A DNA stretch of 64,000 nt from Cavia porcellus (Eukaryota; Chordata; Mammalia; Rodentia; Caviidae). A program made the position numbers and the translations under genes. The stretch lies in NCBI RefSeq assembly GCF_034190915.1, contig NW_026947496.1, positions 56,058,501 to 56,122,500 on the forward strand, read 5' to 3'. Below are positions 11,126-22,870 of this stretch, one piece after another. The notes below the pieces were generated by a model. The model saw only the letters and a list, made by a program, of their open reading frames with translations, did not search any database and had not been told where the DNA came from. The first letter of the stretch is position 1. Each line of letters starts with the position of its first letter.

Positions 11126-12574
11126 AGATCTGACATTCTCGTTAGGAATTCTCATGCATGCAGGCAGACTTTAAAAGCTGGCTTGTTGGGGAATGGCAGG
11201 AGCTGCTAAAGAAGACAGCTTAAGCAACACAATGTACTCATGGCATCCTGACCAGCACACAGTCTGTGAATAGCTGGCCTCACCCGCAGGACCGCGTGGC
11301 TTGTGGAACCTGTGCTGTGGCGCTGTCCCCTGCTGGATGCACTTCTGCCTTTTCACATTACAACCCCGACATAGTCTGGCCCACGAGAGTCCTTGCCACG
11401 TCTGAGGGACAAGCAGTATCTCATATCTGCCCAGGTCTCTTTGCCTGTATGAACGTGATGAGTGTATCAAAGGCTTCAATCTGAACAATATGTGGGGGTG
11501 ACAGATAGTAGCTCTGTAACCTTGGGTGGTCCCTGGCCTGCTAGTTACCGTAGGCCAGTGGACATCTTGGGGACCTGCTCCAAGTCTTGGACTTGGGATT
11601 TCACCTAACAGCAAGAAAGGAGATTCAAACCTGAAGTCCAGGCAGGAGAGACAGAAGAAAAGGAGCTAAGTAAATACTGGGTGGAAGAGAGAAGGAGAAG
11701 ATGACCACAGAGAATGTCAGGACAGAGCCTGAGGGAATTCAGACAGAGGCACATGCGTCCCTTACAGGGCTGGATGATTTAAACCAGGCCTTGCTGCAAG
11801 GGAGAGAGTGGAGGGAGCACGGTGGAGCTGGGGCTTTGGGGACACGTGAAAACAGCACCTACGGTGTCACTGAAGAGCGTAACATACCTTGAAAAATATC
11901 AGCAGCCAAACATTATAAAACCTTGAGAGACAGAAAATGGGACCTCATTTTATTACTTAAAAATAAAAAAGCTAGAGGCTTAAAACAATGTTGGAACAAT
12001 TGCTGTATCTGCGAGACTTGAAAGTGGTAATTCATGAAACCAGGAGCATTTAAAAAATTAGCAGTTGCCACCTAAAATATAATAACATTGTTTTAAATAT
12101 CTTTTGACACATTGCTAAGATGTGTTACATAGGACCTTGCATTCCCTTCTGACAAAAACGAGCAGGAGCCAGGGAAGCTGTCCCTTACCAGATGGGGAGT
12201 ATGGGCCCCATTCCCACAGTGTCTCCCAGGCCCTCACAGGACACTGAAGCTGAGTGTGCCGAAGGCTCAGGTCTCTGTGGGGGTGGTTACACATCACAGT
12301 CTTAAATACAAGAGCCCCAGTGTAGGGCCGCAAGTGGAGACTGCCACTCAGCCTGCTCGGGCTGTCTCCCTCCCGCAGCGGGGGAGGCTGTGTCTGCTGT
12401 GAGCTCACTCCATGAGCAGGTGTGGGAACCAGGCTGCTCCCAGCCTCACCCCACCAAGGGCCCAGCGGTGTCAGGAGAGCAGCAGCAGTGATGTCTATGA
12501 CATGGGTGGAAAAAAGCACTTCACCTCATACCTTCCACCTTCTCCGCTCATTAATCACCTGGGCAGAGCCAACC
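11126..12574. other. unique non-coding sequence
   Basis: Two longer minus-strand frames (147 codons at 11171-11614; 134 codons at 12115-12519) lie in GC-richer sequence. Neither shows a domain, and plus-strand frames overlap them. No repeat family was identified. Confidence 0.4.
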
Positions 12575-12630
12575 AGTGCTATTTAGGGACAAAGGAAACA
12601 CACAACCCCTGCCCTCACGGAGTAGCCACC
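12575..12630 (-). mobile_element. possible short L2 fragment
   Basis: The words AGGGACAAAGGAAACACACAACCCCTGCCCTCACGGAG resemble the antisense L2 3' end around its 'instructions to CCCTGCCCTC' block. The match is short and could be chance. Confidence 0.3.
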
Positions 12631-13524
12631 TGCTGCCACCATAGGACACCAGCCATTCCAGTTAAGTTCCCCAGTTGCCACACTCCAACGGTCCCTCATC
12701 CCCACCCCACATGACATTCCTGCAGCAACTTTCCACGTGAAGCCTTGTTATTTTTCTATTTGTACATTTTCAGCAGCCAGCCAAAAGGAATCACCCTGAT
12801 CTTTCACAAGTGGCTTGTATTACTGTTTACATGGTATTTGTCTTTAAAGCTACTTATTTGTATTACTTAAATGTGTTTCTGAAATAAAATTCCTACAAAT
12901 GGAAAGTCACTATCGCTTGCTAAGCATGAAAAACTGTTATGAAAATAATCATATGGATTTCAAAATAAAAAAGACTCACTTTGTACCCATGATTCCGATA
13001 ATCATCATGTTTATCACAATTAGAATGAATGTCCACTTGGCACTGAATTTCAGCCTCACTGAGACCTTGGCAGAAGGCTGTTCCACCATCCTACCTTCCA
13101 TGCCCTCCCTGTGCTTGGGTCTGCTGACGGATGACCCAACTCCTTTTGTTGTATCATGGACTTATCATCGACCCTCTTAGTGCTATCTGGAACTATGCTC
13201 CACATAGGCCTTTGAGTGATGAAGTTGAACTCCCATCATTCAAAACCCATGCATATGAAAGCCTACCCCATCAAAATTGATCTCTAGCTTCCAGATGCTT
13301 GGCCAGAGCATTTGCTGCCTTCTGTACTGTGCCAGATTTTTGGGACATGTCCATCTATCCTCCCAGGCTTTAATTTGCACGGGCACAGTTATGCATAGAC
13401 TTGGGGTACCATAGTGACTATGATCAGCTCTTTCCTTCTAAGAGGAAAGCAACAAGTTCCTGAAGACAGAAATCCCACTGCCAAGATTTACAGCCAATTA
13501 ATAGCTTCATTACAGTGATTAATC
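12631..13524. other. unique non-coding sequence
   Basis: No gene or repeat was confidently recognised. A 93-codon plus-strand frame at 12899-13180 has a hydrophobic N-terminal part but no family resemblance. Confidence 0.4.
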
Positions 13525-13650
13525 AACAAGCAGGTACTTACTGAGCCTCTGTGCTACTCATGAAAAAAGTCAAGGGAATACACAAAAACTGTAAGAACTT
13601 GTTACCAAGAGCTTAACACTTCTGTAGAAGAGGAGAGGAGAAGTCAGAGA
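13525..13650 (-). mobile_element. probable L2 LINE 3' end fragment
   Basis: The run ACTTACTGAGCCTCTGTGCTACTC followed by a GGGAATACACAAAAACTGTAAGAA segment and an AGAGCTTAACACTTCTGTAGAAGAGGAGAGG segment follows the antisense L2 3' end, where the element normally reads 'TATTGAGC ... GGGATACAAA ... GAGCTTACA'. The copy is strongly diverged. Confidence 0.5.
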
Positions 13651-15649
13651 GGCAGAAAGCAGAGGGAGAAGAAAGTGAAAACAGTGTCTCCGGCTAACCC
13701 CACAGACACTGCAACAGAGCTCTTGAGGGGCCTGAGTTGTTTGGTTTGCTTCAAGCACTACACCTTGAAGTGGTGATGGTTGCAAGATTCACAGAATCTG
13801 GACACAGAGGAAAAAACCCAGGCTGGATCCACATGTGCCAAATATCAAAAGCACAATTTCTTGGAGAGAGGCAAAGCTGGGAGACTGGGCCATGATACCC
13901 AGGAAAGATGAGTCTGTAAGAGTGATATTCTTAAACGTGAATGGTGGATGAGACAGAAACAATCTCTGAGGAAGAAGCCTGTGACTGCTATGTACACTGG
14001 ACTGGATAAGTGGGGAAGACGTCAAATAGTGAGAAGGTGGCACTAGGGCGGAGCCAGGGACAGCCCAAATCTCAAACAGGGAAGCGTGGATCATCTGGCA
14101 GAGTTTCTTTTTCATTCTTGACCAGACTCTAGGACAAGGCCCCACAGTAGATTATCGTTTCCAGCAGCCTGTAACGAGTCATTGGCTACCTGGCTGTACA
14201 CGTCTGGAGGAATTTGGAAAGCAGGAAAAGCATGCATGGGATGGATGACTTGTGTGCTAAGGAAAGCTCGTTCAATATTTTAAAATCACTCGGAAGATAA
14301 ACAAGTAGCAACGAAGGAGAGTTACTCAAGTAAAAATAAAAGCGTTGCAAAGTGAGGCTTCATAACTCACTGGTATCTATAAGGTTCATGTGCTATCAAG
14401 TCTGAAATTACTTATCAAGCTTCTAGCCTGGATTTACTCTCTATATAAAACAGCACTTCAGAGAATAAGTAAATAAACACCATTATAACCAATGGTTTAA
14501 GAGAAAAATGCTTCCAAAAACGGCAGTACTAATTTTTTAACATTCTCTGGGAAAATATAACAACTTGGTATACTTGAGAGCTGGATAAGAACTATTGACA
14601 TTGTACTTAATCTTTAAAACTGATATACGTGTGTCCAAAAGCTAATAAAGTTCCCTGTACTATAAATGGGGGAAAGTAAAACACTAGATCACTGGCAACA
14701 CATTCACTTAGGATTCTGGTCTTACGGCCAGAGCCCAGGGGCAAGGAAAATTGAAGTGATTTAAAATAGTCCTTGATAGGATATATCTGATATTAGTGAG
14801 TTTGCTGAAGCGAAACAGTAATATCAGAGACATACAAAGGTATAAAAGCCATCAATGTGCATCCAAATGTTTTGATGCCCTGACCTCTACATCTTTCAGA
14901 TGATCCACCCACAGGGGCAGACGGAAATGTGTTGGGTGACATCAACTAGAAAGCTGATAAGTGGGCGCTCTGAAACCACCATTTATTTTTTGGAATGAAC
15001 TGAGGAACACTAACAGCTTATTTCATTGCACACCTTCCTGGCAGATGTGCCCTGTCAGCACTCTGGATTCTACCTACCTCTTTCTATGTCTGGCCCCTAT
15101 CACCCACTTTGTGGCGAGGCACCGTGTTGAGAAAGGAACAAACAGTTACACAGTGACTGGTCCTTCAGAGCTTTTCCTCTTCAAGCCCTACCATGCCTCA
15201 AGCCTGCCACATGAGGCTATCATTAATCATATCTTAACGCTCTATAAGATCAATAGCGTGTCATCTTTTGGATTCCATGGATTAGTAAAATTAAAGGACC
15301 AAGAATGGCCATTTCCTTCCCACTTGTACCAGCATGGAACTCTTTCTACGTCCTGCCCATCTCTTGGAAACAGACAATTTTGTACAATTTATGAATCGGT
15401 CTAACTTCCCTCCATACATGCTTTCCATGGGTGCAGAACAAAGTCTACAGCCCCTCATAACTGCACATGTTTGGGCTGCCCTCCCCTTCCCTTGTGCTCC
15501 TCCCTCAGGTGACAGAGAAAACAGAGGTCTCTTTCCTTCCCTGACAGCCTGGCTCTCTGGACTGAAACTCATGTGCTCTCAGATGGCCCTCCTCTTGCCA
15601 AAGCTGTCTGTCCCAGTTTCCTGACATTGGCTCCCTACTCTGTAAAACC
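13651..15649. other. unique non-coding sequence
   Basis: A 147-codon plus-strand frame (14961-15404) and a 118-codon minus-strand frame (13789-14145) have no recognisable domain. Some C/T-rich parts at 15430-15600 could be very old L2, but I could not align them convincingly. Confidence 0.4.
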
Positions 15650-15840
15650 ATGTTTCCAAAGACATATTAAAGACTCTCCAATTGGTCATGGGGCCATCTG
15701 CCACATCGCCTGCTCTATCATATTTCTCAGTGGGCTATACTAACCTCTCCCTCCTTCTCACCTCTATCCACATGGTTTGGGGTTTGCCCTTCCTGCCCCT
15801 GTTCCTAGCCAAATGTTGTAGCACGCTCTTCAGTCTCACG
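15650..15840 (+). mobile_element. possible L2 LINE fragment
   Basis: A CATGGGGCCATCTGCCACATCGCCTGCTC-like segment followed by CTAACCTCTCCCTCCTTCTCACCTC and GCCCTTCCTGCCCCTGTTCC resembles the sense L2 region that ends in the TCCAGCC..CTGTTCC block. High divergence leaves this tentative. Confidence 0.35.
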
Positions 15841-15934
15841 TCATGCTGAGCTCTCAGTTCTCACAACCAAGAGCCATTTATACGTATTCAATTAAGAAGA
15901 AGGCTAGACAGGGCTACAGTCCAAGCTTTACTTC

Positions 15935-16030
15935 CACCTGCTTTAAAGATAACTAAATTGCAGCCCCAGAAGATTAGGGGCATTATGCACAGCTACTTGG
16001 TGGTGGAACTGAGATGTGGCCGCCCCCTCT
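15935..16030 (-). mobile_element. MIR SINE fragment
   Basis: The stretch AACTAAATTGCAGCCCCAGAAGATTAGGGGCATTATGCACAGCTACTTGGTGGTGGAACTGAGATGTGG follows the antisense MIR core (GAAACTGAG.. to ..CACACAGCTAG..TGGCAGAGCTGGGAT). Diverged, ends approximate. Confidence 0.5.
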
Positions 16031-16129
16031 CAGCTACCATGTTAATGTCCTTTTTCCAAAACCCACCACCTGCCAGGGATTGGGCTCCCTTGTGTCAACT
16101 TCCACTCAGTCTTTTTAGCCTGGGACACT

Positions 16130-16250
16130 ATGACAAGGTAGGTTTCTTCCTAAATCCTCATCTAATTTCATGGGATTGTTGTGAGGAGTAATGAGAAGGT
16201 ACTGATACTGAATTACTTAGAAGAGTGGTAGGTAGGCTCACAGCATTACC
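16130..16250 (+). mobile_element. MIR SINE 3' fragment
   Basis: The words CCTCATCTAATTTCATGGGATTGTTGTGAGGAGTAATGAGAAGGTACTGATACTGAATTACTTAGAA follow the sense MIR 3' half (after its CTCATCTGTAAAATGGG box). It lies in opposite orientation to the MIR piece just upstream. Confidence 0.62.
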
Positions 16251-17099
16251 CACAAATGCTTTGTAGATTTTAGTGTCTGAGTTTTCTTATTAAATTTTGT
16301 CATTATTAATGTCTTTCAGTTCACATGTCTGTGGGCCTTCCAGAGACCCTGAGCTATTTAAGGGAAGGACTAGGGTTAACAAACTGAAAGATGAAAAGTT
16401 TCGGATGTGTCATGACAAGAGCATGGAAAGGAAAATGGGAGGAGAGAAGGAAAGAGTCAGTTTTACAGAGAACATCAGGAAAAACTTCATTTGAAGAGCT
16501 AAACACTGAGTTGTATTTTTTCCTTCTAGGAGAACTATCTAGACCACAGGCATGATTTATATCAGGGCAAGAAAAACAATTTAGAATACAATTACCTAGA
16601 CTTTGGGGTATAACTGGCAGCTGGCAGTGGGTAAGAAACAGGGCAACATAATTGGTGGCCGACCCCTAAAGACACTCAGCAGCTCTGTCATCTCAAGCCA
16701 GGAAAGCCATGGGGACACCTGACATGATGCATCCATACCTACAGCACAAGAGTCAGAACAGCCCACCTTCACAGTGCAAGGCAATCACCATGACTACGGC
16801 AACCCAGTTTCCAATGCTAATAAGAACCTTAGCTTTCGCTCTGCGGTGCGGTGTGGTTGGGGTCAGAAGGCTGATTTTCATGGGTCTTTGAACCTCCAAT
16901 TCTTGTATGTTTCTTTGAGTTTCATTTTAAATCTGGTCTTTGCAGAGATGGGGGAAGGAATCAGAGATAATTAAAGCTGAAAATATTCTCATTTCATGGT
17001 GGGCTAACAAGTGAAACTACAAGTAATGATGTAATCCAACTTGTCAAAAAGGAAAATGAAAAGAGGAGACAGAAGGCAGGACAGAGCCTTGGGACCTGG
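16251..17099. other. unique non-coding sequence
   Basis: No repeat or gene was recognised. Confidence 0.45.
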
Positions 17100-17620
17100 C
17101 ATGCCATGTCATCTTCTAATTAACTAACTGATCCTTTAAACTGTCAAACTCGGCAAGGAACTCCATGGCCTGGTGTCTGATTAATATTCATAGTTGGGTA
17201 CTGGATGCTCTGATTTAGGTCCCAGTGGCTGTAGTTAAACATCAGTCTTTAAAAAGAGAGAGAAATAAAAACCTCTCTGGCAAAGCCAAGTGTCCAGGTT
17301 TTCCATTCACAGGGAAATGAGGAGAGGCCACCCCGAATCTCATAACCCATAGGATGCAAACTCTCCCAGGGTGCATATTGATTTGTGGATCATGATGAGG
17401 ACTTGTATATTGAAAAAATAATTATTTTGCTTCTTTCTTCAGCCATCCACATTGTTAACTGCACCGTGCCGCAGTGTTAAATGACTGAATGACGTGTAAA
17501 ATTACACAGCATTTGGTAATATAATCAGGCCTTTGATTTTAACAAAAATAATTGAATATGTGACTTAATCAAAATACACTAGGATTGATCACTTAGTAAA
17601 ACTATAGTAAGTGGCAACCT
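17100..17620. promoter_or_regulatory. candidate conserved non-coding block
   Basis: Two AT-rich, non-repetitive parts (17110-17230 and 17400-17610) hold dense TAAT/ATTA cores: TCTAATTAACTAAC near 17114, CTGATTAATATTCATAG near 17178, and AATAATTGAATATG near 17547. A TCF/LEF-type CCTTTGAT sits at 17530-17537 and a CRE-like TGACGT at 17490-17495. No frame is open. This is one of the strongest enhancer-like stretches by composition in the window; function is an inference. Confidence 0.32.
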
Positions 17621-19724
17621 GCACTGGACTTTATTCCTCTGACCCAGGCTACAGAAAAATATAGGCTCTCTTGCCCTAGTACTGACTCCACTGGCTAATA
17701 AATGTGTCAGTCCAGGCAGTAAGAAATGCTGGTACTAGCTATATGCTATTTTTGGGAAAAGAAACTGGTTGAAAAAACAAACAAACAAAAAAACACCCCA
17801 GCCCCCTAGAAAGTCCTCTTTATGTCAAATTCATGCTCCAGCCACCACCCTGGTAGGACAACGCAGGGCAGCTCCTCTAGAGGACGGTGGAAGAGGAAGG
17901 GTCCCCAGGAGGCTCTAGAGGGATCACATCTTTTCCTGTACTCTAAGTCTACTGTTTACTAATTCCGAGGAAGGAAAGAAGTCAACCCTATTCTACTGCA
18001 TTGGCTGTGTTTCCTAAAATAATTTTATATTTAATGAGAGCCTTTCCCTTCTTGGAGCAAGTCCACTTCATGGTACTCTGTCCTATACAGGCATATTTTC
18101 CCCATAGAGGTTCTTTTCTATGCTAAAAAGCTAGTCAACACTCTCAAGCCCTTGTTAAGCTTGCCATTATGTTATTTCAACTTACATTTTAAAGTGGATG
18201 GCACTGCTCAGGAAGATGCCGACTGGGATCATAATTCACACACATACCAAATACGAGGGGTGTGGAACTGCTAGATTTGAGATGAACCATGCAACTAACA
18301 GATATTGAGGCCCATTGTGTAAGGAAACATATTAGTAAGTCACAGATCATTTTACTTTGGATAGGAAACCGCATAAACAATCCATACATGTTTAGTATTT
18401 CTATTAAATACATACATATATTCCAAATGGCGTGTAGAGTTTACCAAACTAAGCACAAATTCATGGTCAGCTGGTTCAGATCCAAGTTGAATTCTTTTCT
18501 GTATTTCTGCTAACTAGAGCTGAGGAGGAGGAGAGTCATTGAGTAGCAGCACCAAGATGCTTCCCTGGGTCCTGCCCACCTGGGAAACACTAGAACTACA
18601 GAGGCAAAGAACAAAGGCTGGCAAGTCTGTTCCTTTGGAGGAGACAGACAATGATCAAAATGCAATCATTTCTACAGAGATTTTTCTTCTTTTGGAAAAA
18701 AAAATAAAAGATAAGCAAATAGCTGACACATTCCAAATTTCATACACACCCACCTCTACTCGGCCTGGAGACTTCCCAGAACCTACCGTCACGACCAGTG
18801 CTGGCCTAGCGACTCCAAGTCAGCAGGGATTCAATGCCAAGGCAGGCAGAGTCTTGACATCTCACTTCAGAGGACAATGTCAGCACCACGCTTGCAGCTG
18901 ATATCCTGTGCTATGTTCCTCGGAGCTGCAAATACTTTTTCAGTTGGGGAGCAGGCTCCAGGGACACCGAAACTGGCTTGAATCCATAGGCAATAAAGTG
19001 ATTAATGGTGTCTTTCAGGGCAAGCGCAGTAAAAAAATAATTGCTCTCAAATTTTTACTGCTAATGAGTGATTGGTACCATCAATATTTGTGTTGTTGGG
19101 AGTGGATTTGGGCATGAATGTATGAGAGGGACAGGGTGGAACATCTTTGGGATGCAAATACTCAAACCAGTCTATCAGTTTGGTTAACTATTCTGAACCA
19201 GCAGACCAAAAATGCCAAATATGTTGACTTTAAATGTCTCTGGGGAACACATATCATGGATCAAAGAACACACTGATTAATCCAACAGAGACTAAGGTCT
19301 GTCATTTTGGTCATGGTACAAAGATGTGTCAAAAATGGTCACTTAAAAGAGTAAACAAATGGGATTAAAAATACCAAAGCAAAATTGTTTTCAAAAAGAA
19401 GCTAAGCTTCCGAGTACCTGTCTAAATGCTACTCAATTAGGTAAAGCCTCTTTCCATCCCAAGCACCCACCTGGATTAAAGCTTCACTTGCTTACTGATG
19501 CCAGGTAAATGTCTCATGTGGTAATCACCTGATGTATTAAGTCATTAACTTTCTCTCCATGGCACCCCACAGATACACAAACTTCTCATCACAACACAGT
19601 CCTATAAATATAAGTTTAAAGATAATGTGCTCAGGCTGTTTACTGTGAAGTCCATTCTCTTAAGTAGTATAAATTCACTGTTACAGAATAAGTCCTTCAT
19701 CTCAAACCATCATTCCACAAACAT
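17621..19724. other. unique non-coding sequence
   Basis: A short A/C-rich tract (17775-17800, CAAACAAACAAAAAAAC) is present. A 120-codon plus-strand frame (18539-18901) has no recognised domain or splice context. No repeat family was assigned. Confidence 0.4.
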
Positions 19725-20141
19725 GGTCATTCCTTGACATCCAGAAGGGAAATTTCCAAGGCCTCTGGCATATGCTGAATCGGAAGATGCTCAAATTTCT
19801 CATATAAAATGATGTAGTATTTATATATACCCTATACACATCTTCCAGAATACTTTACATCATCTCTAGACTTATAATACCTAACACAATGATAACAATA
19901 TGTCAATAGTTGTTATACTCTTGGTTAGGGAATAATGACAAAAATGTCTATACATGTTCAGAACAAATGCTTTATTTTACTTTTTTGTAGCACTGCAAAG
20001 TAAGCCAGAGCCTTGTACACACTAACAAGTGCTCTACCACAGAACTATACCTCTGGCTCTAGATGCATTTAACCAATAAATTTTTCATCTGTGATTGGTT
20101 GAACCCATGAATGTAGAATCCACAGACAGAGGGCCAACTGT
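19725..20141. mobile_element. MER2-like (Tigger/pogo-type) non-autonomous DNA transposon
   Basis: Sequence order matches the MER2 group: a GGTCATTCCTTGACATCC-like end (19726-19743), the GATGCTCAAATTTCTCATATAAAATGATGTAGTATTT core (19787-19823), an ACTTTACATCATCTCTAGAC.TTATAATACCTAACACAATG segment, GGGAATAATGACAAAAATGTCTATACATGTTC, and the opposite end GATTGGTTGAA..ATCCACAGACAGAGGGCCAACTG (20094-20140). The ends are approximate inverted complements. It carries no transposase and would have been moved by a Tigger transposase. An ID SINE interrupts it at 19981-20060. Confidence 0.85.
19981..20060 (-). mobile_element. ID-like SINE nested in the MER2-like transposon
   Basis: The plus strand reads T6-G, then CAGAGCCTTGTACACACTAACAAGTGCTCTACCAC and a CTATACCTCTGGCTCT end, the complement of a full-length ID monomer (tRNA-derived, about 75 bases plus tail). 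Diverged near-repeats AATGCTTTA (left, 19966-19974) and GATGCATTTA (right, 20062-20071) look like the remains of a target duplication. ID insertion is therefore younger than the transposon. Confidence 0.8.
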
Positions 20142-22185
20142 TCATAGTTTTGGGACACAATAGTGGCTCCACAAATGAAAACAAAGACAAAGTGGCCTGC
20201 TAGATTAGTAGTGGGTTTTCTATTAGGGCAGGGGGTGAGGACATGGATATAAACTTGAACAGCAAACATTTCTATTCTCTGCCAACAGTGTGATGGCAAT
20301 AATTTGGTTTTCCTCTGAGAAACGACCCAACAGCTACAGTATTGAGTTCTCTAAAACTAGTATAGGAATATAATTTTAACTTTGCAAAGGTAGTTCTATT
20401 TCAACTTGCTTCTCTCTATAATTTCACTGAAGGCGAAGTCTGTATTCACAACAAACAATGTGCCTAAGTTAGATCTCCCAGGCCAGGCTTCCAGGATCAT
20501 CTCACTCCACTCCAACTGGTGTTGTTATTCATGCATTGATTTAATACTTGGAATTCCAAAGCACATACATTTCCTTTCAGCTCTCTTTGTGGGGCATCAG
20601 ATTTTACTGAGTTCCAAGTTTTGAGTTACTCTAATGCTATCCTTAAAATCAGGCTCCCACTTTACTAAATGGATGCAGTTGAATAATTGTATTTTCAACG
20701 ATATTCATGAAGTAATGACTGATGCCAAGCTTTCAAAGGAAATTCTTTAACTGGCTACAGACATATTTTTTTCAAAAGTCCACAGCAGTTGTCCTTAACT
20801 TGGTCTTCTGAATAATTTATTGGGCAGCTGTCAAACATGCGTGTTCTCATGTCTCCTATCTGACATTTGCACAGTGATAAATGATATAGGAAACAGGCTA
20901 TGAGCAAACTGATACTGTGCCATTGGATAAATGAAAAGAAAGGAGTGCCATGAGCAGAAAAAACAGTCAGGAAATGTGGGCTCTTCTGCTTTTCCAGCAG
21001 GCAGGCCTACCAGAGAGAACCCAGGGCTAATTCTGGAACTAGTGAACAGAAACAGACCTGCTTCACAGAAATCCTGCTTCACAACATAGCAGTTCAGCTT
21101 CCTTTCAAAAAACACCACAATCACTTCTTCTTGCTTTGAGCATAAGTAAAGTTACATATAAGTTTATATAATCCACAACGGTTTTATAATGTCGACAATG
21201 TCAATATTATAATGCAAAGCATAGTTTGAAAAACTCTCATATATTTCCTTGAAGAGAATGCCTATTACCTGTATGTGTGGCCAATTTATCTAATCCAGAA
21301 AACCTCATACACAGTTGATCTCCATGAAAGCCATGAAGCATTTTTACTAAGATAACACGTTCATTCTTTTTGATCCCTTTCCATTTCCTTCATTGTATTC
21401 AGTGCCTCTTATCCCTGTCCAACATCAACAGGTCATCTGCAGAAGGGTCAGTGTTGGCCAATATAAATAATCATTATGTAACCTCTAGCATGCTTTAACT
21501 CAACAAAGTGGCCTACATTGTTTAAACTATAAATTCCAAATATTTGCATGGTAGAGGGTATGCAAGGCTTGTCCAAAGACAAGTAAAAATTATGGTTAAG
21601 TAATCAGATTACAGGGAGCTATTCCAGTGAAGTTTTCCATTTTAAAATGGGCTTGAAAACAAACACAGATGACAGTGCCACTTGAAGGACAGTAAGCCTG
21701 GGCTTTGGTACCACAGTCACATGTTTCACCAGAGTTTCACACACATGGCTGAACTTACCACCATTGTATACAAGGATTCTCAGCCGACTCTACAGGCCCA
21801 GAGAACTATAGAGAAGCTCAGGGGAGGAAAAGGAAGTGACAGTATTTTAGCCACCACTATCTTTTGCCTCTCGAAGCCCATGAACAGGGTGAGATGTGGA
21901 AACATAACATGTGTCCACATAAATCATATTTAGAAGAGGTAATCAAAAGGGGGCTGATGGGAACAGATCAAGTGTTACAGGACACTTGGTTTTGGTAACA
22001 ATGACATGGTGTCTATCCTGATGCCTGATCTACCTCCCTGCTTGGTTGAGCTGATACTGAAATTAATCTCCATTATTTAAGACTTCAAGCTAGGTGGAGT
22101 AGTTCCTCTAAGTGCTAAAAGGTGACAGGACCAAGCAGGCAAAGCATACAATGATCATAACTGTGATGAAGACCTAAATTTACTG
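20142..22185. other. unique non-coding sequence
   Basis: No repeat or gene was confidently recognised. Frames up to 97 codons (minus strand, 20831-21124) lack domains. Confidence 0.4.
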
Positions 22186-22330
22186 ACACGGAAAGATGAC
22201 CAGAATAAGATGCTGACTGGAAAAAAAAAAAAAAAGGCAGTTTTATAGTTTTATAGGCTTGAACAGTTTGGCATTATTTTCCAAATAACTATATGGGTAA
22301 ACTTTTTAAAAGCAAAAATAAATGGAATAC
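22186..22330 (+). mobile_element. possible ancient LINE 3'-end fragment
   Basis: The TTTACTGACACGGAAAGATGACCAGAATAAG segment followed by an A14 run and GGCAGTTTTATAG is reminiscent of an old L1 3' untranslated region that reads 'ACACGGAAAGAT..AAGTGAAAAAA..'. The match is short. Confidence 0.28.
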
Positions 22331-22679
22331 CTAGTATCTAAATAATGTTTACTCAAACCTCTGTATATTGGGATATTATCCAATTTAGTCTCTTCATTGT
22401 TATTAGTAAGATTTTTTGCATTGATGTTTTGATTTGATTATCATCTCTAGGAGATGTGCCTTGAATTCCTATGCTCTCTTAGCTTACTTCTCTGGAATTA
22501 TTCCAATATCTACCTCCTATTTTAAGCTTTTAGTTTATTAGCATACATATTTTCCTGGTGAACTGAATCTCTGTCCTTTGGCATCTGTCATCCAAGTTTT
22601 CAAAGTGTTTTAGGTTTTCTTATTAGGAAAAAAAGTTGTGCTCATGTTGGAAAAAGAATCATCATGAGTAATGGCCAAA
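22331..22679. other. AT-rich unique sequence
   Basis: No repeat or gene was recognised; AT-rich with several ATTTAG/TTATTAG words. Confidence 0.4.
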
Positions 22680-22870
22680 GACTATTTTTAGATCATCATC
22701 ACCATATTATTTCATTTAATCATTATAGTGGCCCTACAAGGTAAGACCATTATGGTCTATAATATTATTTCCAGTTTTAGAGAAGAAAGGTTGGTCTAGA
22801 AGTTGAGATAATAAACTCAAGATCATATTGGAAGTAATGAAGAACTTGTGCTCTATAGAAGTTTATGTGA
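22680..22870 (-). mobile_element. MIR SINE fragment
   Basis: The order CACCATATTATTTCATTTAATCATTATAGTGGCCCTACAAGGTAAG..ATTATTTCCAGTTTTAGAGAAGAAAGGTTGG follows the antisense MIR (its ATCTCATTTAATCCTCACAACAACCCTATGAGGTAGG..CCATTTTACAGATGAGGAAACTG stretch). Confidence 0.7.

Noticed and set aside
11171..11614. 147-codon minus-strand frame
   Set aside because: No domain, no start context, overlapping frames on the other strand; GC-richness keeps it open.
22215..22235. A-run as a possible tail of a processed pseudogene
   Set aside because: Upstream DNA does not resemble any gene I know; other A-runs (2462, 35346, 45619, 50545) were rejected for the same reason.
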